Part shown: piece by piece, positions 30,473 to 39,346 of the stretch
Position numbering within the stretch: position 1 is the first letter of the stretch
Layout of the letters: every line of letters starts with the position of its first letter
Assembly: GCF_008709575.1 (NCBI RefSeq)
Contig: NZ_VYIK01000025.1
Location: 1-47,879, forward strand
Reading direction: 5' to 3'
DNA length: 47,879 bases
Origin: Mycobacterium sp.
GTDB lineage: Bacteria; Actinomycetota; Actinomycetes; Mycobacteriales; Mycobacteriaceae
Translations under genes and position numbers: made by a program
The notes under the pieces: model-generated
The model's database searches: none
Seen by the model: only the letters and a program-made list of their open reading frames with translations
What the model was told of the DNA's origin: nothing

Positions 30473-31794
30473 TTGAGGAACCCTTCGTAGTTGCGCTGCA
30501 TGAGCTGGCTCTCGATCTGCTTGACGGTATCCAAGCCGACGCCGATCATGATCAACACCGCGGTGCCGCCGAACGGCAGATTCTGCACCTGCCCGGTGTT
30601 GCCGATCTGCAGGAACAGGTTGGGCAACACCGCGATGACGCCGAGGTAGATGGAACCCGGCAAGGTGATCCGGTTCAACACGTACCGCAGGTGGTCCGCC
30701 GTCGGCTTGCCGGGCCGGATGCCGGGTATGAAGCCGCCGAACTTCTTCATCTCGTCGGCACGCTCGTCGGGGTTGAACGTGACCGATACGTAGAAGTAGG
30801 TGAAGAAGATGATCAGGCCGAAGTAGATGGCGATGTACACCGGGTTGGACGGGTCGGCCAGGTAACTGCCGACGAATTTGTCCCACCAGCTGGTGCCGAT
30901 ACCGGCTTTGCTGCTGCGGACCAGCTGAGTGATCAGGTTCGGGATGTAGATCAACGACGACGCGAAGATGACCGGGATGACGCCGGCCTGGTTGACCTTG
31001 AGCGGCAGGTAGGTCGAGGTGCCGCCGTACATGCGGCGACCCACCATGCGCTTGGCGTACTGCACCGGGATGCGGCGCTGACCCTGTTCGACGAACACCA
31101 CGCCGACGATGATGATCAGCGCGGCCACGCAGACCGCGACGAAGAGCACCCCGCCCCGGCTGTCCAGGATGGATTTACCCTCCCCCGGGATGCGCGCGGC
31201 GATACCGGCGAAAATCAGCAAGGACATCCCGTTGCCGATGCCGCGCTCGGTGATGATCTCGCCCATCCACATCACCAGGGCCGCGCCGCCTGTCATCACC
31301 ACCACGATGACGACCAGGGTGAAGATGCTCTGGTTGGCGATGATGTCCAGGCTGCAGCCCTGCAAGAGTCCGCCGTTGGCCGCCAGCGCCACGATGCTGG
31401 TGGCCTGCAAAGTCGCCAACGCGATCGCCAGGTAGCGGGTGTACTGGGTCATCTTGGCCTGGCCGGATTGGCCCTCCTTACGCAGTTCCTCGAAGCGCGG
31501 GATGACCACGGTGAGCAGCTGCACGATGATGCTCGCGGTGATGTAGGGCATCACCCCCACCGCGAACACGGCCAGATGCAGCAGCGCACCGCCGGAAAAC
31601 AAGCTGATCAGCGAATAGATCTGCGCCGCTTCCCCGCCGCTGACCTGCGCGATGCATTTCTGGACGTTGGGGTAGTTCACGCCGGGCGACGGCAAGGTGG
31701 CGCCGACCCGGTAAAGAATGACGATGCCCAGCGTCAACAGGATCTTCCGTCTCAGGTCGACTGTCCGCAGCGATGAGATGAAAGCGGAAAGCAA
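30469..31794 (-). CDS. secY: Preprotein translocase subunit SecY
   Basis: A 441-residue membrane channel with about ten transmembrane segments. Signature stretches are [20 protein letters not shown] and [20 protein letters not shown]. The start is TTG at 31794: AGGAGGACGAG lies directly before it and the resulting [17 protein letters not shown] matches mycobacterial SecY, with the same length as in M. tuberculosis. An ATG 26 codons upstream gives a non-conserved extension. First gene of secY-adk-mapA. Confidence 0.97.
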   Translation of the reverse strand: MLSAFISSLRTVDLRRKILLTLGIVILYRVGATLPSPGVNYPNVQKCIAQVSGGEAAQIYSLISLFSGGALLHLAVFAVGVMPYITASIIVQLLTVVIPRFEELRKEGQSGQAKMTQYTRYLAIALATLQATSIVALAANGGLLQGCSLDIIANQSIFTLVVIVVVMTGGAALVMWMGEIITERGIGNGMSLLIFAGIAARIPGEGKSILDSRGGVLFVAVCVAALIIIVGVVFVEQGQRRIPVQYAKRMVGRRMYGGTSTYLPLKVNQAGVIPVIFASSLIYIPNLITQLVRSSKAGIGTSWWDKFVGSYLADPSNPVYIAIYFGLIIFFTYFYVSVTFNPDERADEMKKFGGFIPGIRPGKPTADHLRYVLNRITLPGSIYLGVIAVLPNLFLQIGNTGQVQNLPFGGTAVLIMIGVGLDTVKQIESQLMQRNYEGFLK

Positions 31795-32083
31795 CTCGTC
31801 CTCCTGCGCAGCCGGGCTCTGGTCGCGCCGCGATGGGCTGGCTCTGGCCAGCGTCGGGTATTCCTGCATCACGCGCCGAGCACCTGTAGGCGATGAGCTG
31901 GTATCCAGACGGTGTCCAGGCGCGTCAAACCGTCTACGAGAGTAACAGCGCAGGCGGGCGTCCCCCGCGGCCAGGAGTACAGTTTCGGTTAGATCGTTAC
32001 GTTAGCTAACTATAGTCCGGGCCGTGGGGCGGGCAGAACGTGGACCGGGTGCAGACCAATACCGACGAATACCGAGGAGACAG
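31795..32083. other. Intergenic region upstream of secY and the methyltransferase remnant
   Basis: This 289-bp divergent region must hold the secY operon promoter, which I could not assign. At the right end are a perfect 10-bp palindrome GTTAGCTAAC (32001-32010) and directly after it TATAGT (32011-32016), a good -10 for the decayed methyltransferase on the plus strand. Confidence 0.5.
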
Positions 32084-32089
32084 ATGCCG

Positions 32090-32324
32090 ATGACCCGCAG
32101 CGACAACGACAGTTGGGACCTGTGGCAGCGGATTCGACGACACGAAGCCGACCGCGTGGAGCGCCGAGGGCCTGCTGATGTACCTGCCGCCGGAAGCCCG
32201 CGGCTGGCAGGTGACCACCCGACGCAGGCAGGACTTGTTCGCCGACTGCGGCCTGACGTTCCCGGACGACGACGAGATGGCCGCGTTCCGCAACATCGTC
32301 GCGGTGACCGCGATCCGTCAATAA
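32090..32324 (+). pseudogene. Remnant of a SAM-dependent methyltransferase (Rv0731c position)
   Basis: Three pieces of the methyltransferase family found intact at 37487 survive in order. The first is [11 protein letters not shown] (from ATG 32090). After a frameshift comes [17 protein letters not shown] (about 32139-32189), and then in the same frame [20 protein letters not shown] to the end of a normal C-terminus (AVTAIRQ, TAA at 32322-32324). Compared with the 309-residue paralogue, about 167 residues are missing between the first two pieces and about 73 between the last two. The S-adenosylmethionine-binding core is gone, so it cannot be a working methyltransferase. A -10-like TATAGT remains upstream. 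It lies between secY and xylB as Rv0731c does in H37Rv; its stop overlaps the xylB stop. Confidence 0.85.
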
Positions 32325-33673
32325 CGGCGGTCGGCAAGCTGCAAAAACCGGTGGTAGCGGTCGTCGACCGCGTCGACCCAGCCCGGATCGGGCTCCACGA
32401 CGCGCTCGGTCGACGCCCACCGCGAGGCGTCGGTCATCGACGTCTCCAGCCCCAGCGCCAGCCGGGCCAGGAACGCCGCACCCAGGGCGGCACCTTCGGC
32501 GACCGCCGAGACCTGCACCGGCCGCCCGGTCGCATCGGCAATCGCCTGCATCCAGGGCTCGACCCGCGTTCCCCCGCCCGTCGCCACGATCCGCCCCACC
32601 GGCGCCTCGCTGCGCTCGATGAGCTGCCGCACCACAAAACCCGACGCCTCGTAGGCGGCCCGCCGCACCGCGGCGGCATCGTGGGTCAGGTCGAGGCCGT
32701 CCAGCACGGCGCGCCGGTCCGGGTCGTGGTAGGGCGTGCGCTCGCCGCGCACATAGGGCGACCACACCGGCACCCGTCGCGGATCGGCCGTCGCCGGGTC
32801 CGCCGGTGCCAGCAAGCGGTCGACCCAGCCCAAAAACAGCCCTCCGGCGTTGCTGGCGCCGCCAATCTGGCTTTTGCCGGCCTGCTGGCCGGCCAGGGTG
32901 TGGGGAATGGTCCACAATCCCGGCGCCTGGCGCCACTGCGGGATCGTCGTCCACACGATCAGCGTCGTGCCGCACAGCACCAGCACGTCGCCGTCCCGGT
33001 CGGCGCCGGCCACCAGCTGCTCGCACAGCGCATCGATGGCACCGACCGCAAGCACGGGGCCGCCGGCGCCGACCCGTCCGACCGCCGCTCCCGAGGTGTC
33101 TACGCGCGGCATCGCCTCGACCGTCGCCCCCGACTCGGCCAGCGCCGACGCACTCCAGCCGGTGCCGTCAAACAGCGGAGCGGCGGTGAACGCGCTGGCG
33201 AAATCGATCACCGCCTCGCCGGCCAGCGCGTGGTTGGCCACGGCGGGAGCGGGCCAATAACCGGCCGCATCGGGGGCCTGGGCGGCCGTCCAGCGCACGA
33301 ACTCGGCGGTCTCGCCCGTCGGGGGCAACGGTGCGATTGCGGCGTCCGCGGCCATCGGAATGCGGCCGCGAGCGTCACCGTAGAGCAACCCGGGTGTGAC
33401 CGGCCGGCCGGCGGAGTCCACTGCGGTCATCGACGGCACCATCGCCGAGACGGCCACCGCTCGCGCGTCGGGACGGCCCAACCGCTCCAGTGCGGTCAGC
33501 GGGCCGCGTCGCCAGGCCTCGTCCGCGTCGTGCTCCAGTCGGTCCGGTGCCGGGACGCGCAGTCGGTGCGGAATGCGTACCCGGGCCGTCACCCGGCCGT
33601 CCTGGTCGGCGGCTACCGCTTTGACGGCAGTCGTGCCGATGTCGATGCCCACTGTGACCTCTGTGCGTGACAC
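32318..33673 (-). CDS. xylB: FGGY-family carbohydrate kinase
   Basis: A 451-residue sugar kinase with the ATP-binding N-terminal loop [15 protein letters not shown], a second phosphate loop [10 protein letters not shown] and the C-terminal [20 protein letters not shown]. The family phosphorylates pentoses, polyols or other sugars; the xylB label follows H37Rv Rv0729, and the true substrate is not known. GTG 33673 is favoured because a TACGGT -10 ends 7 nt before it (leaderless); GTG 33682 would add three residues. It is divergent from the 2-hydroxyacid dehydrogenase with only about 30 bp between starts. Confidence 0.88.
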   Translation of the reverse strand: MSRTEVTVGIDIGTTAVKAVAADQDGRVTARVRIPHRLRVPAPDRLEHDADEAWRRGPLTALERLGRPDARAVAVSAMVPSMTAVDSAGRPVTPGLLYGDARGRIPMAADAAIAPLPPTGETAEFVRWTAAQAPDAAGYWPAPAVANHALAGEAVIDFASAFTAAPLFDGTGWSASALAESGATVEAMPRVDTSGAAVGRVGAGGPVLAVGAIDALCEQLVAGADRDGDVLVLCGTTLIVWTTIPQWRQAPGLWTIPHTLAGQQAGKSQIGGASNAGGLFLGWVDRLLAPADPATADPRRVPVWSPYVRGERTPYHDPDRRAVLDGLDLTHDAAAVRRAAYEASGFVVRQLIERSEAPVGRIVATGGGTRVEPWMQAIADATGRPVQVSAVAEGAALGAAFLARLALGLETSMTDASRWASTERVVEPDPGWVDAVDDRYHRFLQLADRRY

Positions 33674-33680
33674 GGGCGTC

Positions 33681-33686
33681 ACCGTA
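33681..33686 (-). promoter_or_regulatory. -10 element of a leaderless xylB transcript
   Basis: TACGGT on the minus strand ends 7 nt before GTG 33673. If used, the transcript starts at or next to that codon, and the GTG at 33682 lies upstream of the transcript start. The matching -35 region would overlap the start of the divergent dehydrogenase gene. Confidence 0.4.
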
Positions 33687-33703
33687 CGCCAGCATTGGCA
33701 GTC

Positions 33704-34675
33704 ATGACACGTGCTTTGGTGACGGCCCCGCTGCGGGGCGAGGGATTCGACAAGCTACGGCGATTGACCGAGGTGGTCTACGACCCGTGGATCGACCAAC
33801 GGCCGCTGCGGATCTACACCGCCGAGCAGTTGGCCGACCGGATTTCTGCCGAGGGTGCCGACGTCGTCGTGGTGGAAAGCGACATGGTCGGCGGCCCGGT
33901 GTTCGAGCTGGGTCTGCGCGCGATCGCCGCCACCCGGGGCGATCCCAACAACGTCGACATCCCGGGCGCGACCGCGGCCGGGATTCCGGTGCTGTCCACC
34001 CCGGGCCGCAACGCTGATGCCGTCGCCGAGATGACCCTCGCACTGCTGTTCGCCGCCACCCGCCACGTGCTGAGCGCCGACGCCGACGTGCGAGCCGGGA
34101 ACGTGTTCCGCGACGGCACGATTCCTTACCAGCGGTTCAGGGCGGCCGAAGTCGCCGGCCGCACCGCCGGGCTGGTCGGACTCGGTGCCGTCGGCCGGGC
34201 CGTGCAATGGCGGCTGCGCGGGCTGGGCGTGCGGGTGGTCGCCTACGACCCGTACAACGACGAGGCCACCCATGGCCTCGACGAGTTGCTCGCCGAGGCC
34301 GACATCGTGTCGCTGCACGCGCCGGTCACCGCCGAGACCGCCGGGCTGATCGGCGCCAAGCAGTTCGCCGCGATGCGCGACGGAGTGGTGTTCCTCAACA
34401 CCGCGCGGGCCCAGCTGCATGACACCGACGCGCTCGTCGAGGCGCTGCGCAGCGGCAAGGTCGCCGCCGCGGGGCTCGATCATTTCGTCGGTGAGTGGCT
34501 GCCGGCCGACCATCCGCTGGTCGGCATGCCCAATGTCGTGCTCACCCCGCATATCGGGGGTGCGACGTGGAACACTGAGGCGCGGCAGGCGCAGATGGTC
34601 GCCGACGACCTGGAGGCGCTGCTGACCGGCGGCAGACCGACCCATATCGTCAATCCGGAGGTGTTGGCGTCATGA
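33704..34675 (+). CDS. serA2: D-2-hydroxyacid dehydrogenase family protein
   Basis: A 323-residue NAD-dependent dehydrogenase. The Rossmann loop GLVGLGAVGRAVQ, the catalytic Arg in NTARAQLHDTDALV and catalytic His in LTPHIGGATW are present. There is no C-terminal ACT domain, so it is not a classical serine-feedback-controlled phosphoglycerate dehydrogenase; a sugar-acid substrate is more likely given the neighbours. ATG 33704 begins TRALVTAPLRGEGF; a TTG at 33695 would add three residues. Its stop overlaps fucA by four bases (ATGA). Confidence 0.88.
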   Translation: MTRALVTAPLRGEGFDKLRRLTEVVYDPWIDQRPLRIYTAEQLADRISAEGADVVVVESDMVGGPVFELGLRAIAATRGDPNNVDIPGATAAGIPVLSTPGRNADAVAEMTLALLFAATRHVLSADADVRAGNVFRDGTIPYQRFRAAEVAGRTAGLVGLGAVGRAVQWRLRGLGVRVVAYDPYNDEATHGLDELLAEADIVSLHAPVTAETAGLIGAKQFAAMRDGVVFLNTARAQLHDTDALVEALRSGKVAAAGLDHFVGEWLPADHPLVGMPNVVLTPHIGGATWNTEARQAQMVADDLEALLTGGRPTHIVNPEVLAS

Positions 34676-35328
34676 GATTCGTGCAGAACCCCGAAGCCGC
34701 GGTGCTGGCCGCGGCCAAGGACATGCTGCGGCGTGGCTTGGTCGAGGGGACGGCCGGCAACATTTCGGCGCGCCGCGAGGACGGCAACCTCGTCATCACC
34801 CCGTCGTCGGTCGACTACTCCGAGATGACTCTCGACGACCTGGTGCTGGTGGACCCCGACGGCGCGGTGCTGCAGGCCGCCGACGGCCGGTCCCCGTCCA
34901 CGGAAATGAAACTGCACCTGGCCTGTTATCAGGCTTTCGACGACATCGGCAGCGTGATCCACAGCCACCCGGTGTGGGCCACCATGTTCGCGATTGCGCA
35001 TCAGCCGATTCCGGCGTGCATCGACGAGTTTGCGGTGTACTGCGGCGGGGAGATCCGGTGTACCGAGTACGCCGCGTCCGGTACTGCCGACGTCGGCGCG
35101 AACGCCGTCAAGGCGCTGCAAGGCCGGGCGGCCGCGCTGATCGCCAACCACGGGATGGTGGCCGTGGGGCCGCGGCCCGACAAGGCGCTGCACGTCACCG
35201 CCCTCGTGGAGCGCACTGCTCAAATCGTCTGGGGGGCAAAAGCTTTAGGCGGTCCGGTGCCACTTCCCGACGATGTCAATGCCGGCTTCGCCGGAATCTA
35301 TACATATCTGCGCGCCCACCCGATGTAG
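34672..35328 (+). CDS. fucA: Class II aldolase (L-fuculose-phosphate aldolase family)
   Basis: A 218-residue zinc-dependent aldolase/epimerase-family protein. The ligands and catalytic residue are visible: E78 (PSTEMKLH), H97 and H99 (VIHSHPVW) and H160 (IANHGMV). The phosphate-binding GTAGNISARREDG (27-39) is also conserved. The family cleaves ketose-1-phosphates to DHAP and an aldehyde, or decarboxylates related acids. Coupled to the upstream dehydrogenase; converges on the MDR gene with 54 bp between. Substrate unknown. Confidence 0.9.
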   Translation: MRFVQNPEAAVLAAAKDMLRRGLVEGTAGNISARREDGNLVITPSSVDYSEMTLDDLVLVDPDGAVLQAADGRSPSTEMKLHLACYQAFDDIGSVIHSHPVWATMFAIAHQPIPACIDEFAVYCGGEIRCTEYAASGTADVGANAVKALQGRAAALIANHGMVAVGPRPDKALHVTALVERTAQIVWGAKALGGPVPLPDDVNAGFAGIYTYLRAHPM

Positions 35329-35382
35329 GGCTTACCCGGCTGCGACCTCGACCAACCGCAAGTCCCCCACCCGAGCCCCGGC

Positions 35383-36615
35383 CTACCGCTGGTCGAAGGC
35401 GACCTTGACGGCTCCGCTGTCACCCTGATTGGCGATCGCGAGGAAAGCCTCCCGCCACTGCTGCAAGGCGAAGGTGTGGGTCAGCATGGGCCGCAGGTCG
35501 ATCCGGCCGTCGACCACCAGATCGAGATAGTGCGCGATCGCGTGCTTGCGCACCCCGTCGATCTCCTCGACGCCGAAGGCGTTGGAGCCCACCCAGTTGA
35601 TCTCTTTGAAATACAGCGGGCTCCACTCCCACCGACCGGGCGCGTGCACACCGGCCTTCACCAAGGTGCCGCGCGCCCGGAGCACCCGCACCCCGACCTC
35701 GAAGGTTTCCGGTTTGCCGACGGTGTCGTAGACGACGTCGACCGCCCCGGGATAGGCCATCGGCAGCCCTTGTAACGGCTGGCGCAACCGGCCACCGCCC
35801 CAGGCGGTCAACTCTTCAACCACAGCCAATCGCGGCTCGTGGGGCACGACCAATGCCGCGCCGAACCGGCGGGCCAGCTCGGCCTGGGCATCGAAGCGCG
35901 CCACCACCGCCACCGCGACGTCCGGGTAGAGAGCTCGCAGGATCGCGACCGCGCACAGCCCCAACGAACCCGCGCCGTAGACCACCGCCCGCCCGGAAGG
36001 CGGCGGCGGATGCCGGGTGATCGCATGCAGCGACACCGAAAACGGGTCGGCGAACACGGCCAGTTCATCGGGCACCGACTCGGGCACCACAAACAGCATG
36101 CTGTCGTGCGCCGGCATCAACTCGGCGTAGCCGCCCGTCACGTCGGCCGACACGCCGGTGTGGATGCCGGGTTTGATGTCGCCGTCGGTGAAGCTCCAGC
36201 ACAGACTGTAGTCACCGCTCTCACATGCCGGGCACGGCGGTTGGATGCCGCGCGGCCCGCAGGACAGCCACGGGTTGAGCACCACTCGCTGCCCGACCTG
36301 CAGTCCACGGGCTTTCGGCCCGACGGTGACCACGTCCGCGACCACCTCATGGCCCATGACTTGCGGGAACGAGCAGAACGCGGCCATCGCGTTGTCGGTG
36401 TCACCCTCGCCGAAGTCGAGCAGGATCTGTTTGGAATCCGACCCGCAGATCCCGCTCAGACGCGGCCGGGTGATCACCCAGTCCTCATGCAGCAGAACCG
36501 GGTCGGGAACGTCACGCAGCGCCGTCGGGGTGTGCGCGAGGTTCTGCGCCAGCGTCGTGGCGGGCTCGGGCACCTCGAACGGCTCGGGCGGCACCCCGTA
36601 CACCAGCGCCTTCAT
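35383..36615 (-). CDS. Zinc-dependent medium-chain dehydrogenase (MDR)
   Basis: A 410-residue alcohol or polyol dehydrogenase. The catalytic zinc site has C57 (SGICGSD) and H89-E90 (VMGHEV); a structural zinc site is formed by C119, C128, C131 and C139 (PPCPACESGDYSLC). The cofactor loop GAGSLGLCAVA follows. The N-terminal EVPEPATTLAQNLAHTP extension is longer than in typical ADH. ATG 36615 overlaps the SDR stop (ATGA at 36612-36615). H37Rv has no such pair between fucA and Rv0726c, so the two genes are an accessory insertion. Confidence 0.88.
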   Translation of the reverse strand: MKALVYGVPPEPFEVPEPATTLAQNLAHTPTALRDVPDPVLLHEDWVITRPRLSGICGSDSKQILLDFGEGDTDNAMAAFCSFPQVMGHEVVADVVTVGPKARGLQVGQRVVLNPWLSCGPRGIQPPCPACESGDYSLCWSFTDGDIKPGIHTGVSADVTGGYAELMPAHDSMLFVVPESVPDELAVFADPFSVSLHAITRHPPPPSGRAVVYGAGSLGLCAVAILRALYPDVAVAVVARFDAQAELARRFGAALVVPHEPRLAVVEELTAWGGGRLRQPLQGLPMAYPGAVDVVYDTVGKPETFEVGVRVLRARGTLVKAGVHAPGRWEWSPLYFKEINWVGSNAFGVEEIDGVRKHAIAHYLDLVVDGRIDLRPMLTHTFALQQWREAFLAIANQGDSGAVKVAFDQR

Positions 36616-37394
36616 CGCCGGGCCATCGCTGCCGCACCGGCGATGTAGCCGTCGAGGTCGGCGTTCTTGACGTCGACGACAGCCTTCATGTCCGGCAGGT
36701 AGTGTTCGAAACGATCACTGCCCAGCGCCGCGACGATGCCATCGGCTACCTCGTCGGCCGGCACCTTCGGCCCGTCATAGAGCGGGTCGTCGTTATCGGG
36801 CTGCTCCCAGATCTCGGTGTCGACCGGCCCCGGCTCGATCAGCTTCACCGACACACCGGTGCCGTGCAGGTCGACCGCCATCGACTCACTCCACCCGCAT
36901 AGCGCGAACTTGCTGGCACAGTAGGCGGCTTCGTGAATGATGCCCAGCCGCCCACCCATACTGGACACATTGACGATCACGCCGTCGCCGCGGGCCAGCA
37001 TGTGCGGCAACACGGCCAGCGTGAGCCGCATCGGCGCGAAGAAGTTGACCCGCATGACCGCCTCCACGTCGTCGGGATCCAACCGGGTGACCATGCGGCG
37101 TTTGGGGATCGCCGCGTTGTTCACCAGGACGTCGATGCCGCCGAGCTGGTCGCAGGCGTGCAGCGCCAGGCGCTCGATGGCACCGGTATCGGCCAGGTCG
37201 GCAACCCACATCTGCGAGGCCGGTGAGTTGCGCCGACAGTCGTCCAGTACTGCCTCGAGTCGATCCCGGCGGCGCGCGATCAGTCCGACCACCGCGTTGC
37301 CCGCGGCCAGTCGCCGGGCCAGCGCAGCACCCACCCCCGACGATGCCCCGGTGATCAATACCCGCTTGCCCGCGATCGAGTAAGTCACGGCCAC
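36612..37394 (-). CDS. Short-chain dehydrogenase/reductase
   Basis: A 260-residue classical SDR with the cofactor loop TGASSGVGAALA, the NNAAIPKRR structural motif (NNAG variant) and the active site S (NVSSMGGR) with Y-x-x-x-K (AAYCASKFAL). GTG 37394 has GAGG 6 nt upstream; TTG 37406 and GTG 37388 are alternatives. It is the first gene of the SDR-MDR pair and shares its upstream region with the divergent methyltransferases. Substrate unknown. Confidence 0.88.
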   Translation of the reverse strand: MAVTYSIAGKRVLITGASSGVGAALARRLAAGNAVVGLIARRRDRLEAVLDDCRRNSPASQMWVADLADTGAIERLALHACDQLGGIDVLVNNAAIPKRRMVTRLDPDDVEAVMRVNFFAPMRLTLAVLPHMLARGDGVIVNVSSMGGRLGIIHEAAYCASKFALCGWSESMAVDLHGTGVSVKLIEPGPVDTEIWEQPDNDDPLYDGPKVPADEVADGIVAALGSDRFEHYLPDMKAVVDVKNADLDGYIAGAAAMARR

Positions 37395-37430
37395 AGCATG
37401 CCTCAAGTGGCCCGCGACGGCATCTTAAGT

Positions 37431-37436
37431 TATACT
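37431..37436 (+). promoter_or_regulatory. -10 element for the tandem methyltransferase genes
   Basis: TATACT is close to the ideal -10. Transcription near 37443 gives a 44-nt leader with GGAGAG before ATG 37487. On the opposite strand TAACTT (37427-37432) and TAAGAT (37422-37427) overlap or abut it and could serve the divergent SDR gene. Confidence 0.5.
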
Positions 37437-37486
37437 GGCTAAATAAAAGCGAGCGAGGGTTGGCGAGTGTTGGAGAGTGATTGACG

Positions 37487-38416
37487 ATGACAAGGACCGA
37501 TAACGACACCTGGGACCTGGCTTCGAGCGTCGGCGCGACGGCCACGATGGTGGCCGCGGCGCGGGCGATGGCAACCGCCGCCGAACGCCCCCTGATCAAC
37601 GACCCGTTCGCCGCGCCGCTGGTCGCCGCGGTCGGTGTGGACGTGTTCCGCCGGATGGCCAGCGGCGCACTGACACCCGCCGATCTGCAGGACGACGACG
37701 ACCGGGCCGGCCTGGACCGCATGAGCGACACCATGGCGGCGCGAACCAAGTTCTTCGACGACTTCTTCACCGACGCGACGAACTCAGGCATCCGCCAGGT
37801 CGTCATCCTGGCCTCCGGACTGGACGCCCGCGCCTACCGGCTGCCCTGGCCGGCCGGGACGGTGGTATTCGAGGTCGACCAGCCTGCGGTCATCGAGTTC
37901 AAAACCCGCACGCTCGCCAAGCTGGGTGCCCACCCCAGCGCCGACCGGCGCGCCGTAGCGATCGATCTGCGCGAGGACTGGCCGGCTGCGCTGCGGGCGG
38001 CCGGGTTCGATCCGGGCCGGCCGACCGCGTGGAGCGCCGAAGGCCTGCTGGGCTACCTGCCGCCGGAGGCGCAGGACCGGCTGCTGGACAACATCACCGC
38101 GCTCAGCGCACCCAACAGCCGCTTTGCCACCGAAAGCGCTCCCAACGCCGATCCGGCCGACGAGGACCGGATCAAGGAGCGGATGCGGCGCGCCTCTGAG
38201 CGCTTCCGCAAGCACGGTCTGGACCTCGACATGACTCAACTGGTCTACTTCGGCGACCGCAACGAGGCCGCGGCCTACCTGTCCGGACACGGTTGGCAGA
38301 TGACCGGCAGCAGCGTGCGGGATCTGTTCGCCGCCTACAACCTTCCGCCGATCGACGAGGACCTTCCCTTCGCCGAGATGCGCTACGTCAGCGGAACCCT
38401 CAATCCCGACGCCTAG
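37487..38416 (+). CDS. SAM-dependent methyltransferase (Rv0725c/Rv0726c/Rv0731c family)
   Basis: A 309-residue member of the LCMT-like methyltransferase family expanded in mycobacteria. It starts [15 protein letters not shown]; the SAM-binding region is [18 protein letters not shown] followed by the acidic [31 protein letters not shown] is a family-specific motif. ATG 37487 has GGAGAG upstream; a TTG at 37481 gives only two more residues. No signal peptide. The substrate of these enzymes is unknown. Confidence 0.88.
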   Translation: MTRTDNDTWDLASSVGATATMVAAARAMATAAERPLINDPFAAPLVAAVGVDVFRRMASGALTPADLQDDDDRAGLDRMSDTMAARTKFFDDFFTDATNSGIRQVVILASGLDARAYRLPWPAGTVVFEVDQPAVIEFKTRTLAKLGAHPSADRRAVAIDLREDWPAALRAAGFDPGRPTAWSAEGLLGYLPPEAQDRLLDNITALSAPNSRFATESAPNADPADEDRIKERMRRASERFRKHGLDLDMTQLVYFGDRNEAAAYLSGHGWQMTGSSVRDLFAAYNLPPIDEDLPFAEMRYVSGTLNPDA

Positions 38417-38426
38417 GAGGCACCTG

Positions 38427-39329
38427 ATGGCACGCACCGACAACGACAGCTGGGACCTGGCCACCAGCGTGGGCGCCACGGCGACCATGGTCGCCGCATC
38501 GCGCGCGCTGGCCTCCCAGGGACCCGACGCCCTGCTCGATGACCCCTTCGCCGACCCGCTGGTCCGCGCGGTCGGCCTCGATCCCTTTGTCCGCATCATC
38601 GACGGGGAGATCAGCTTCGAGGACGATCCGCTGTTGAATCGCAAGACCAGGACCCAGCAGATCACCGTGCGAACAAGGTTTTTCGACGACTTCTTCACCT
38701 CTGCCACCGGTGCCGGAGTGCGTCAGGCGGTCATTTTGGCCTCCGGTCTGGACACCCGGGCGTATCGGCTGCGCTGGCCGGACGGCACCGTGGTCTACGA
38801 GATCGACCAGCCCCGGGTCGTCGAGTTCAAAACCACCACGCTGGCCGATCTGGGCGCCACTCCGAGCGCCGAACGCCGCCCGGTCGGCATCGACTTGCGC
38901 GACGACTGGCCAACCGCGCTGCGGGCGAGCGGTTTTGATGTCACTCAGCCGACCGCATGGAGCGCCGAAGGGTTGTTGCCCTATCTTCCGCCGGAGGCCC
39001 AGGACCGATTGTTCGACAACATCACCGCCCTCAGCGCACCGGGCAGCCGGCTGGCCACCGAGCATCTCCCCGATCCGCATGCGTTCACCAACGAGCGCGT
39101 GCAGCGCATCAACGAACGCTGGCAGCGCTTCGGTTTCGACTTCGATGCTGCCGAGCTGTTCTATCTGGGTCAGCGCAGCGTCGTCGTGGATTATCTCACC
39201 GATCACGGCTGGCAGGTCACCGCGTATCCGGCCAAGCAGCTGTGGGAACGCCACGGATTCGCGTACCCCGAGGAGGAGATGACAGCCAGCTTCGGCGAAA
39301 TGAGCTACGTCTCGGCAACCCTGAGCTAG
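38427..39329 (+). CDS. SAM-dependent methyltransferase, tandem paralogue
   Basis: A 300-residue paralogue of the preceding gene, starting 10 bp after it behind GGAGG. It shares [47 protein letters not shown] and [18 protein letters not shown]. The clear similarity points to tandem duplication, which must be old because the central and C-terminal segments have diverged. It converges on sppA. Confidence 0.88.
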   Translation: MARTDNDSWDLATSVGATATMVAASRALASQGPDALLDDPFADPLVRAVGLDPFVRIIDGEISFEDDPLLNRKTRTQQITVRTRFFDDFFTSATGAGVRQAVILASGLDTRAYRLRWPDGTVVYEIDQPRVVEFKTTTLADLGATPSAERRPVGIDLRDDWPTALRASGFDVTQPTAWSAEGLLPYLPPEAQDRLFDNITALSAPGSRLATEHLPDPHAFTNERVQRINERWQRFGFDFDAAELFYLGQRSVVVDYLTDHGWQVTAYPAKQLWERHGFAYPEEEMTASFGEMSYVSATLS

Positions 39330-39346
39330 CGCGGGTCAGCTCCGGG

